From NCBI GenBank assembly GCA_041477655.1, contig JBGOUP010000031.1:1-9209 (forward strand): a DNA stretch of 9,209 nt. Reading direction: 5' to 3'. Of the stretch, positions 1 through 5,647 are shown one piece after another. The notes beneath the pieces are model-generated. The model saw only the letters and a program-made list of their open reading frames with translations, was not told the DNA's origin and did not search any database. Numbering within the stretch: the stretch's first letter is position 1; each line of letters begins with the position of its first letter. Position numbers and translations under genes: made by a program. Origin of the DNA: JBGOUP01 sp041477655 (GTDB lineage Bacteria > Patescibacteriota > UBA1384 > 2-12-FULL-50-11).

Positions 1-242
1 GCTCTAACTCCCTTGATGCGATTAGCAGCCATGGCCATGCCCTGACCAGAGCCGCACATCAGGATACCCCGACCATTCTGCTTAACTACTGCCTTGGCTA
101 ACCGTTTGGCCAAACCAGGGTAATCCACTGACTCGTTAGAAAAAGTTCCAAAATCCTCAAAAGTTACTCCCCTTTGGGCCAACTTGTGAGCGACAAACGT
201 TTTCAGTTCGAATCCGGCATGATCAGCGGCAAGATAAAGCAT
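1..242 (-). CDS. rpiB: Ribose-5-phosphate isomerase B (LacAB/RpiB family), 3' part outside the window
   Basis: The first 80 or so codons of a cytosolic sugar-phosphate isomerase that interconverts ribose 5-phosphate and ribulose 5-phosphate in the non-oxidative pentose phosphate pathway. The start ATG is at 242-240, giving MLYLAADHAGFELK, the usual RpiB N-terminus with the substrate-binding ADHAGF motif. SVDYPGLAKRLA follows, then ILMCGSGQGMAMAANR, which matches the family loop carrying the active-site cysteine and the phosphate-binding glycines. The reading frame is open to the window edge after KGVRA. No Shine-Dalgarno is visible upstream; the start codon lies at the border of an AT-rich repeat. 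It is downstream of, and on the same strand as, the dehydrogenase gene, 121 bp away. The family assignment is secure. LacA/LacB (galactose-6-phosphate isomerase) is a less likely alternative that the missing C-terminus would help exclude. Confidence 0.93.
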   Translation of the reverse strand, partial: MLYLAADHAGFELKTFVAHKLAQRGVTFEDFGTFSNESVDYPGLAKRLAKAVVKQNGRGILMCGSGQGMAMAANRIKGVR

Positions 243-360
243 TTTCAACCAATTCTCAATTCACAAGCAACAATTTTCAAGGAATTTTCAAACAAGCAAT
301 TTTCTAATACTGATTTTTTAATACTTAAGTGAAAATTGAAAATTGAAAATTGAAAATTCA
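241..360. repeat. AT-rich heptamer repeat tract (TGAAAAT direct copies and inverted ATTTTCA copies)
   Basis: Four exact tandem copies of TGAAAAT run from 330 to 357. Inverted copies (ATTTTCA) stand at 241-247, 273-279 and 284-290, with an ATTTTCT at 299-305. The tract can therefore fold back on itself in either strand. It fills nearly all of the spacer between the dehydrogenase stop (364) and the rpiB start; the copy at 241-247 overlaps the rpiB start codon. There is no gene in it. Slippage of the tandem part would change the spacer length. Confidence 0.85.
252..280 (-). promoter_or_regulatory. Possible sigma70-type promoter for rpiB
   Basis: On the minus strand TTGAAA (280-275) and GAGAAT (257-252) are separated by 17 nt, with 9 nt from the -10 to the rpiB ATG. 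If used, the mRNA would have almost no leader, which would fit the absence of a Shine-Dalgarno. The TTGAAA is itself a unit of the local repeat, so chance matches are easy here. Confidence 0.28.
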
Positions 361-363
361 TCG

Positions 364-1377
364 TTAATTCCTAACGATGTTTACCGGATCGCCCGCCATC
401 ATTCCCTCAAGATTATCAACCGTTGTTTGCAGGATGTTGCGCAAGGACTCCCGACTGTTGAAGGCATTGTGGGGAGTGACCAGAACCTTAAGGTGGCGCA
501 TCAAAGCGTGGTCGGCCATGGCCGTTTGGTAATCAGCCAGTTTGAAATAGGGAGAGAAAAGCTGTTTCTCTTCTTTGAGCAAGTTTTCATCTTCTAAGAC
601 GTCAATTCCAGCTTGTTTGACAACATTGTTATCTAAAGCTTCTATTAACGCTTGAGCATCAACCAGACCTCCCCTGGCAGTATTGAGAAAAACCACTCCA
701 CGTTTCATTTGGTCGAACTGTTCTTGGCCAATCATATGTTTGTTCTCGGCAGTTAAGGGAACGTGGATAGTGATAACGTCGCTCATGTGGAGTAACTGGG
801 GCATAGTCACGTATTCCACCTGATATTTTTCAATAATTTCTGGGTTTTGAGTTTGGTCATGGGCAACTATTCGCATACCCAGACCGTTAGCGATCCGAGC
901 CACTACGGCGCCAATTTTACCAGTGCCAATGATACCAATGGTTTTGCCAGACAAGTCCCAGCCTGTCAGTCCGGAATAGTCATACTGACCTTGACGGGTC
1001 CGTTCGACCGAAGGAACGATATTTCGAGACATAGCCAAAAGCAAAGCCATAGTGTGTTCAGCCACTGTGTTGGGTCCATATTTGGGTACATTACTGACCA
1101 CGATATGCCGACGACTAGTCTCCTCTAGATCAACATGATCAGTACCAACCGACATTGTGGCGATGCCTTTCAGCCCACGAATTTGGTTAAGCACGATATG
1201 GTTAAGCGTTGAGTAAATGAAGGTTGCCAGGTAATTAGCTGACTCGGCTAAATGTTGGTTAGGTTCTGTCAATCTATCCTTATGAAAAATGAGTTCGGCT
1301 TTGGAGCCAAGTTTGTCTTCAAAGTACTCTTGCTCCCACGGCTCAACTTCGAAAAATACGACCCGTTTGCCCTCCAT
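364..1377 (-). CDS. D-isomer specific 2-hydroxyacid dehydrogenase, probably D-lactate dehydrogenase
   Basis: A 337-residue cytosolic NAD-dependent dehydrogenase expected to reduce a 2-keto acid, most likely pyruvate to D-lactate, regenerating NAD+ in a fermentative cell. The N-terminal catalytic half has the typical SVGTDHVD (76-83) and NVPKYGPNTVAEHTMALLLA (96-115) blocks. The inserted Rossmann domain starts with GIIGTGKIG, with GxGxxG at 151-156 and the NAD-selecting Asp at 174. The catalytic triad is visible: Arg235 in NTARGGLVD, Glu262 in DVLEDEN and His303 in TPHNAF. The FSPYF segment near 274-278 resembles D-lactate dehydrogenases of the LdhA group more than glycerate or phosphoglycerate dehydrogenases. 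Length is normal and the protein looks intact. ATG at 1377 is the first start that preserves the N-terminal strand; no Shine-Dalgarno precedes it. Substrate is inferred; family membership is seen. Confidence 0.92.
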   Translation of the reverse strand: MEGKRVVFFEVEPWEQEYFEDKLGSKAELIFHKDRLTEPNQHLAESANYLATFIYSTLNHIVLNQIRGLKGIATMSVGTDHVDLEETSRRHIVVSNVPKYGPNTVAEHTMALLLAMSRNIVPSVERTRQGQYDYSGLTGWDLSGKTIGIIGTGKIGAVVARIANGLGMRIVAHDQTQNPEIIEKYQVEYVTMPQLLHMSDVITIHVPLTAENKHMIGQEQFDQMKRGVVFLNTARGGLVDAQALIEALDNNVVKQAGIDVLEDENLLKEEKQLFSPYFKLADYQTAMADHALMRHLKVLVTPHNAFNSRESLRNILQTTVDNLEGMMAGDPVNIVRN

Positions 1378-1383
1378 AGTTTT

Positions 1384-1412
1384 AGACTAATCAATTTTAA
1401 GCTTTGTGTCGA
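1384..1412 (-). promoter_or_regulatory. Possible promoter giving a leaderless dehydrogenase mRNA
   Basis: Minus-strand TCGACA (1412-1407, one mismatch to the -35 consensus) is 17 nt from TAGTCT (1389-1384), a weak -10. Only 6 nt separate this -10 from the ATG at 1377, so transcription would begin at about the start codon. The lack of a Shine-Dalgarno agrees with this. Confidence 0.33.
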
Positions 1413-1486
1413 GTGAATCGGCGGTAAATTGATGGTAGAATGTGCCCAGCTTATCGTTGATTTACGAGTTTGGTGTAGTGATGAGC

Positions 1487-1513
1487 TTTACACTTAGCGT
1501 CGCTAAGTGTAAA
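1487..1513. promoter_or_regulatory. Perfect 27-bp palindrome with a single central base
   Basis: Arm TTTACACTTAGCG (1487-1499), central T (1500), arm CGCTAAGTGTAAA (1501-1513): 13 of 13 positions are complementary. As DNA it has the form of a dimeric repressor operator. As RNA it would be a 12-bp hairpin with a 3-nt loop. It lies 110-136 bp upstream of the dehydrogenase start and about 90 bp upstream of tRNA-Gly. No U-tract follows on either strand, so a classical intrinsic terminator is unlikely, although it could still stop antisense transcription coming out of the large surface-protein gene. Confidence 0.6.
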
Positions 1514-1600
1514 CGAACAGAAGTCGCGAAAAATGTCATAATTATTCAGACATTTTGCAACGACGAGCGACCGCTTAGACTTAAGAATAGTCTTATCAAC

Positions 1601-1672
1601 GCGAGAGTAGTTCAGCGGTAGAATGCTTCCTTCCCAAGGAAGAGGTCGCGGGTTCGAACCCCGTCTCTCGCT
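1601..1672 (+). tRNA. tRNA-Gly (anticodon CCC)
   Basis: A complete cloverleaf. Acceptor GCGAGAG (1601-1607) pairs fully with CTCTCGC (1665-1671), with discriminator U at 1672. The D stem is GTTC/GAAT. The anticodon stem CTTCC/GGAAG encloses loop TTCCCAA with anticodon CCC at 1633-1635, which reads GGG. The variable loop AGGTC is followed by T stem GCGGG/CCCGT around TTCGAAC. The CCA end is not encoded (CAA follows). The 3' end is only 4 bp from the stop codon of the oppositely oriented surface-protein gene. The U73 discriminator fits glycine identity. Confidence 0.96.
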
Positions 1673-1676
1673 CAAA

Positions 1677-4418
1677 TTACTTTTTTGGTTCTTCAGATTT
1701 TGCTTGAGATGCCTTGGCCCGATCGTTCAAGGTTAAGCGCATTTTTCGTCGAAAACCTAGAACACCGACAATTAAGCCGATTATCAAGGCTAACAGTGTG
1801 CCAACAATTACAAATACTTTAACGTCCTGACTAGCGGCGACCTGGCTGTCAGGCAGACTACCATTGGCAGTATTATCAAGTGCCGGGCTTGATCCGATTC
1901 CGAGGTTACTCCCGGAGGAGCTAGACGAGCCACTACTACCTTTGGTAGTGCCAGGTTTAGGCGGAGCAGTGGTTGGGTTGCCGCTAGGATTACCGCTGTC
2001 AGGCGCCGGTGGATTGCCGCCATTGTTGTTATTATTATTGTCAATGCCCCGACCACCATTTGGATCTTCGATAACCGAATAGCTACTAAAACCAGTAACC
2101 TCAAAGACGATGGTGTTGCCGGTACTAGACACGATCTTGCAGTCAGTGCAGTCACCTCCGTTTTTGAGAATTTTTTTATTGGTAATAAAGCCGACTTGTG
2201 GGCTGGTAATAGTAATAACAGCTGGAGCATTAAACGGGGTCAGAATTGAAGAGTCAAGACTAACCATTTTTGGCCCAAAGCTGGCATTGGTATCAAAATT
2301 ATAACTTTCGGCTGGATTCAATTTGAGCTTATCTTTGTAGGCAATAACCACTTGGCTATCGGCATCGATGTCTTTTTCGATCCTAACACTGGCTGGCCGG
2401 GTGGCAAAATTACTATTAAAAACGTCGTCGGGCAAGTTAAAGGGGTCGAAACGAACATAGGTCTTTTTATTGGAAATAGCGGCGTCGGTAATCCGCTCGC
2501 TAGCGGATTTACTGTTGTTAAAATCGCTCCAATCAAGTGAACCGACGATTGGGTTATGAACAAAGATATCACCTTCAGCTCGTCTGATTGGAGCTGTGGT
2601 CATACCGCAAAGTAAGCCTCCATCGTAAAATAATTCGCAGTAATTGCCGCCTAGGTCTATTGGGGTTTGGAGCGATCCGGCCAGGTTATAAAGTGACTGA
2701 TCGGTAAAATAGGGCTTGGCTTGAGAGATGTAGTTTGATCCGCCATTACCACTTTGGTCATAATTTAGTAGTCCAGTTTTAGGAGTTCGAAGTACTACTA
2801 GATTCTTTCGGCCATCGGTGGTGGTGTAACTTCGGCTAAAAACTGGTTCGGTGGCATTAGTTGCAACCCCAGTGTTGAAATTGAGGTATTCAGAGTTGAT
2901 ATTGCCAATTACCGCAAAGTCGTTACTGTCTGGCTGGCCAATGTTGTAAGCCAACGCACCCAGCGGCAGGATGCCCATGCCGCCTTTGGCTGGACCATAA
3001 ATAAATCCAGAAATCGGGTCGCCATAAGTGGTGGAGATACCACAGCCATTGCCAGAGTTACGAAAATAGGTATCGGTGTCGTGTTGTTGAGTTAGGTAAT
3101 AGTTAGCTAATCCCGAGATTTGGTACCATTGATACATTTCCTGACTGCCACAGTTGGGTGCGCCGGGAATACTATCGTAAAGGTCGGCGGTTTCGTAAAA
3201 ATGGGCGGCGATGGGAAATTCGCCGTTATATTTGGATTTCATTAGCCGTTGTTTTATCACTTCCCTGGTAGTTGTGTCAGAGTTGGCTGGGTAGTTGTTG
3301 TTGGTGAACTCCAACAAGGGAAACTCATGCTCGCCAACGGTACCGTCAAGACTTTGGGCGTAGATATTTTCATCTGGGAGACCACTGACATCGCGCCAAC
3401 CGGCACCGTTATTGATAATTTTGTAGCCAGCGGTGGTAAAAGCGGTCTTAACCAAGCCCAAAAAAGAGTTGTAATTGTCAATCCAACTTTGGAAACGGGT
3501 ATCGTTGTCAATTGTCGTCTGACCCTGGGCTTCCAGAGCGTCGCGAGGAACGCCACCGTCATAAAATTGGCCTAAATTGGTGTTTTCAATATTTACCACA
3601 CCCGAATCAGTGAAGATGCCATTAGCCTTGTAGTCATCAGCTGGTTTTTCTTTCCCGTTGTTAAATTTATCATTAAGGGCAGGGATGATTGTGCCCGTCC
3701 AGTATGGAACGACGTCGTTTTCCATGCCGGCTTTATTGAAGAAATTGAGTCCAACGGACTTGGTGCTACAAGCCCATTGAGGAATGTAGCGTGATTGGAT
3801 AGTTTGGGTTGGCGAGCCAACGATACCGCAATATGGTTTGTCGGTCGGAGAGTGCAAGAACAGGTTCTCAAAATCAGACTGGCTAATGGTATTTAGAAGA
3901 TTGGTTAAGTACAGCCATAATCCTCCTTGACTAATATCAATTTCAGAAACTAAGTGAAAATGATTATTAATCAGCGAATAAAGCTGGCCAGATGGATTGT
4001 CGGTTTTGTTCATGTAGGCCGAGTTGCCAGCTACCCAGTCAAACTCCTTAGTACTGTAGTCGTAAGCCTTTTGTTTGGCGGCTGTGTCGTGGGCGCCAAA
4101 AATTTTGTCGTAACTGGCATCGGTCGGGCCAAAGTTGATGTCGAAGGTACGAGCCCAGGCAATGCCGTTATTGCTAAAATGTGGGCTATCGGAATGCCAG
4201 CCGTAGGCTAATTCTGCTGACGCACCGGCCTGGGGTGGGTTATTAGTCTTATTACTTGGAGTCTGGGGATTTTGAAAACCAAGATAACCGCTACTTTGGA
4301 TAAAAGTGACGATAGCTACAACCATTACAGCCAAAACAGCCACCTGCCAAGGAACTAGGCGTTTATTAATAAGCCGTCTGGTTCTTTTCTTCAGATCGTC
4401 GAAATTGACCCTCCACAT
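1677..4418 (-). CDS. Large extracellular protein anchored by N- and C-terminal membrane segments, possibly a TIM-barrel glycoside-hydrolase-like domain
   Basis: 913 residues from ATG at 4418 (MWRVNFDDLKKRTRR). An in-frame TTG at 4454 would add 12 residues but falls inside a hairpin and has no ribosome site. A basic N-terminus precedes a hydrophobic segment at about 23-40 (signal anchor or signal peptide). A large extracellular region follows. ANGIFTDSG (Asp271), AGYKIINNGAGW and GTVGEHEFPLLEF (Glu363, Glu365) recall the beta-strand ends of TIM-barrel glycosidases; this is pattern resemblance only. A beta-rich part with a CTDC pair (757/760) ends in VFEVTGFSSYSV. Residues 786-854 are a low-complexity Asn/Gly/Pro/Ser linker with six consecutive Asn. 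A hydrophobic helix at 867-888 and a basic tail follow. I do not recognise a named family. The role is probably on the cell surface: polysaccharide handling, adhesion or S-layer-like. Its end is 4 bp from tRNA-Gly, and no terminator is seen between them. Confidence 0.8.
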   Translation of the reverse strand: MWRVNFDDLKKRTRRLINKRLVPWQVAVLAVMVVAIVTFIQSSGYLGFQNPQTPSNKTNNPPQAGASAELAYGWHSDSPHFSNNGIAWARTFDINFGPTDASYDKIFGAHDTAAKQKAYDYSTKEFDWVAGNSAYMNKTDNPSGQLYSLINNHFHLVSEIDISQGGLWLYLTNLLNTISQSDFENLFLHSPTDKPYCGIVGSPTQTIQSRYIPQWACSTKSVGLNFFNKAGMENDVVPYWTGTIIPALNDKFNNGKEKPADDYKANGIFTDSGVVNIENTNLGQFYDGGVPRDALEAQGQTTIDNDTRFQSWIDNYNSFLGLVKTAFTTAGYKIINNGAGWRDVSGLPDENIYAQSLDGTVGEHEFPLLEFTNNNYPANSDTTTREVIKQRLMKSKYNGEFPIAAHFYETADLYDSIPGAPNCGSQEMYQWYQISGLANYYLTQQHDTDTYFRNSGNGCGISTTYGDPISGFIYGPAKGGMGILPLGALAYNIGQPDSNDFAVIGNINSEYLNFNTGVATNATEPVFSRSYTTTDGRKNLVVLRTPKTGLLNYDQSGNGGSNYISQAKPYFTDQSLYNLAGSLQTPIDLGGNYCELFYDGGLLCGMTTAPIRRAEGDIFVHNPIVGSLDWSDFNNSKSASERITDAAISNKKTYVRFDPFNLPDDVFNSNFATRPASVRIEKDIDADSQVVIAYKDKLKLNPAESYNFDTNASFGPKMVSLDSSILTPFNAPAVITITSPQVGFITNKKILKNGGDCTDCKIVSSTGNTIVFEVTGFSSYSVIEDPNGGRGIDNNNNNNGGNPPAPDSGNPSGNPTTAPPKPGTTKGSSGSSSSSGSNLGIGSSPALDNTANGSLPDSQVAASQDVKVFVIVGTLLALIIGLIVGVLGFRRKMRLTLNDRAKASQAKSEEPKK

Positions 4419-4450
4419 CTTAATTAACTCTACTAAAGGGGGCGACAAAA

Positions 4451-4480
4451 GCAAACGCCCCGCTTGAACGGGGTATTTGC
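4451..4480 (-). promoter_or_regulatory. Hairpin in the 5' leader of the surface-protein gene
   Basis: On the plus strand GCAAA-CG-CCCCG (4451-4462) and CGGGG-TA-TTTGC (4469-4480) are complementary except for the 2-nt internal pair, around a 6-nt loop. It sits 33 nt upstream of the ATG at 4418, in the likely leader RNA, and on the minus strand is followed by TTTTG. It could act as an attenuator-like or translation-modulating stem; the U-tract is too short for a confident terminator call. Confidence 0.45.
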
Positions 4481-4511
4481 TGAGAGTCGAGGTGAAGCGA
4501 AATTACACGCC

Positions 4512-4553
4512 TCAAGTTGGATGGTCGCCAACATGTTTCTCGAAATTTAACAT
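4512..4553 (-). CDS. Possible 13-residue leader peptide upstream of the surface-protein gene
   Basis: ATG at 4553-4551 opens a 13-codon frame (MLNFEKHVGDHPT) that stops with TGA at 4514-4512, 93 nt before the surface-protein start. It has the best Shine-Dalgarno of this region: AAGGAG at 4570-4565, 11 nt before the ATG, inside GGAAGGAGTG. The surface-protein ATG itself has none. Between the peptide and the main start lie several pairings, including GTTGG/CCAAC and the hairpin at 4451-4480. The layout resembles a translated leader controlling a downstream gene, but the peptide has no run of a single amino acid that would name a signal. It could be a chance match. Confidence 0.35.
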   Translation of the reverse strand: MLNFEKHVGDHPT

Positions 4554-4564
4554 TCTTTCTTGCA

Positions 4565-4570
4565 CTCCTT
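4565..4570 (-). promoter_or_regulatory. Strong Shine-Dalgarno not attached to an annotated gene
   Basis: AAGGAG on the minus strand, within GGAAGGAGTGCAAG. Its only usable start is the ATG at 4553 of the 13-codon leader frame; the surface-protein start is about 147 nt further on. It decides the leader-peptide start. Confidence 0.4.
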
Positions 4571-4595
4571 CCGACATGCGACGAGTTAACCATAT

Positions 4596-4642
4596 AACAG
4601 CCAACTAAAAAAATCCTTAGTCAAAGTAACTAAAACAGCCAA
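4596..4642. repeat. Direct 9-mer pair AACAGCCAA in the divergent intergenic region
   Basis: AACAGCCAA occurs at 4596-4604 and 4634-4642, 38 bp apart, each followed by a TA-containing tail. An inverted pair CAACTAA (4602-4608) and TTAGTTG (4643-4649) overlaps them. The spacer (4419-4716, 298 bp) separates the surface-protein gene from the ABC operon and must hold both promoters, so this could be a binding-site pair. Nothing else in the plus-strand part of the spacer looks like a gene. Confidence 0.35.
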
Positions 4643-4646
4643 TTAG

Positions 4647-4676
4647 TTGAGGTATTTTTGGAAATATCACTAGAGT
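4647..4676 (+). promoter_or_regulatory. Weak candidate promoter for the ABC exporter operon
   Basis: TTGAGG (4647-4652) and TAGAGT (4671-4676), 18 nt apart, each match the sigma70 consensus at 4 of 6 positions. The implied start near 4683 would leave a leader of about 34 nt before the ATG at 4717. It begins right after the direct repeat pair. Confidence 0.28.
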
Positions 4677-4716
4677 GCTGGTTGCATTGATAGGTCGGAT
4701 GTGAGAAACTGGGAAA

Positions 4717-5502
4717 ATGTCAGACATAATTAAGGTAAAAAACCTCAAAAAGGTCTACAACTCCGACACAGTTGCCGTCAACAACATTACTTTCCATGTT
4801 AAACAGGGTGAGTTTTTTGGTTTTCTTGGACCAAACGGAGCCGGCAAAACCACCACCATTAATATGATGGTTAATTTAGTCAAAAAGACGTCAGGTAGTA
4901 TTGCTATAGATAATCTCGAAGTGGGCAAGCAAGACGGCGAAATTTACAAAAAAATTGGTTTCGCCATGCAGGAAGTCGGTTTGGACGAAGTGGCAACGGC
5001 TCGAGAAATGCTCCAACTTCACGGCCGACTCTATCATATGCAACCTCAAGAAATTCAAGATCAGATCAAAAAATTATTGAAATTGGTTGAGTTGGAGAAG
5101 GTTGCTGACAAATTTACCTCTACTTATTCCGGCGGAATGCGCCGACGATTTGACCTAGCTTTATCCCTAGTTCACAAGCCTAAGGTTTTGTTTTTAGATG
5201 AGCCAACTCAAGGTCTGGATCCTCACGCTCGGCAACTTATTTGGGGACACCTTCGAGAGTTGAATAAACAAGGCATGACTATTTTCTTAACTACTCACTT
5301 TATGGACGAAGCTGAACAACTCTGCGACCGTTTAGCTATTATGGATAAAGGTAAAATAGTTACCGAAGGCACGCCAGCCGAACTCTTAAAGAAGCACAAA
5401 GCTAAAAACCTTGAAGAAGTTTTCTTAAAAACGACAGGCAGTGGTTTGGCCGACGAAGAAGTTAACGCCAACGCGCCAGATCCGTTTGCCAGGAGAAGGT
5501 AA
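4717..5502 (+). CDS. ABC exporter ATP-binding protein, DrrA-type
   Basis: A 261-residue nucleotide-binding subunit that would dimerise at the cytoplasmic face of the membrane and power the permease encoded next. All motifs are intact: Walker A GPNGAGKTT (38-46), Q-loop Gln85, signature YSGGMRRRFDLALSLVH (137-153), Walker B VLFLDEP (157-163), D-loop GLD (166-168) and switch His194 in LTTHFMDEAEQL. The SGGMRRR signature is characteristic of the drug-resistance (DrrA/CcmA-like) branch of ABC-2 exporters. The C-terminal extension after the fold is short (about 20 residues ending DPFARRR) and does not suggest a fused regulatory domain. The ATG at 4717 directly precedes the first beta strand (IIKVKNLKKVY); only a weak GGGA stands upstream. 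The last codons, AGGAGAAGG, double as a ribosome site for whatever starts next. Substrate is unknown. Confidence 0.95.
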   Translation: MSDIIKVKNLKKVYNSDTVAVNNITFHVKQGEFFGFLGPNGAGKTTTINMMVNLVKKTSGSIAIDNLEVGKQDGEIYKKIGFAMQEVGLDEVATAREMLQLHGRLYHMQPQEIQDQIKKLLKLVELEKVADKFTSTYSGGMRRRFDLALSLVHKPKVLFLDEPTQGLDPHARQLIWGHLRELNKQGMTIFLTTHFMDEAEQLCDRLAIMDKGKIVTEGTPAELLKKHKAKNLEEVFLKTTGSGLADEEVNANAPDPFARRR

Positions 5503-5506
5503 AGCA

Positions 5507-5644
5507 ATGAAAAACCCAAAATCTCAAGCACGAAATCCCAAACAAATTCAAATGTTCAAAATCCAAAACCTAAAAAATTTTGTTTTAATAAACTTTGATA
5601 ATTGTGATTTGTCTGGAGTATGGAACTTGGAGCTTGGAGTTTGA
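5507..5644 (+). CDS. 45-codon frame through the interspersed repeat, between ATPase and permease
   Basis: ATG at 5507 follows the ATPase stop by 4 nt and has an excellent ribosome site (AGGAGAAGG, 5491-5499). The frame (MKNPKSQARNPKQIQMFKIQ and on) runs through the whole repeat and stops with TGA at 5642-5644, 3 nt before the permease ATG. Lys, Asn, Gln and Ile dominate, as expected from translating an A-rich repeat, and I see no domain. I infer that ribosomes leaving the ATPase may re-start here and be delivered to the permease. The ATG may be the original permease start, displaced by insertion of the repeat. It is probably not a functional protein in its own right. Confidence 0.35.
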   Translation: MKNPKSQARNPKQIQMFKIQNLKNFVLINFDNCDLSGVWNLELGV

Positions 5645-5645
5645 A
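5511..5645. repeat. Interspersed imperfect palindromic repeat inside the ABC operon
   Basis: The left half has motifs such as ATCTCAAGCACGAAATCCC, AACAAATTC and TTCAAAATCC. The right half has their approximate complements (ATTGTGATTTGT, TATGGAACTTGG, AGCTTGGAGTTTGA), around an A/T-rich centre. The style, short AATCCCAAA- and CTTGGAGTTTG-like words in opposite orientation, is that of a repeat family I know from many uncultured bacterial genomes; exact membership needs a search. Only one copy is in the window. Composition differs clearly from the two flanking genes, and the spacing of the two genes (145 bp) is unusual for a DrrAB pair, so recent insertion is likely. Confidence 0.65.
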
Positions 5646-5647
5646 AA

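Noticed and set aside
1451..1675. Minus-strand frame of 74 codons with RGSNPRPLPWEG
   Set aside because: It is the antisense translation of tRNA-Gly; such peptides are a well-known artefact of tRNA genes.
1804..1850. LPxTG-like sorting signal (SLPDSQ) before the C-terminal helix
   Set aside because: The Thr-Gly of the sortase motif is absent, and no sortase gene is in the window.
1864..2082. Plus-strand Leu/Pro-rich frame that looks like a membrane peptide
   Set aside because: It is the shadow of the Asn/Gly/Pro/Ser linker of the surface-protein gene, which reads as Leu/Pro on the other strand.
4419..4454. TTG start at 4454 for the surface protein (12 extra residues)
   Set aside because: No ribosome site, and the TTG begins inside the leader hairpin. 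The ATG at 4418 precedes a normal basic N-terminus and membrane segment.
4661..4690. GAGTGCT in front of the ABC operon as half of a heat-shock CIRCE operator
   Set aside because: The matching AGCACTC half-site at 9-bp spacing is not present.
5441..5644. 67-codon frame starting inside the ATPase gene
   Set aside because: The first 22 codons are out of frame within the ATPase. Only the part from the ATG at 5507, with its own ribosome site, is worth considering.
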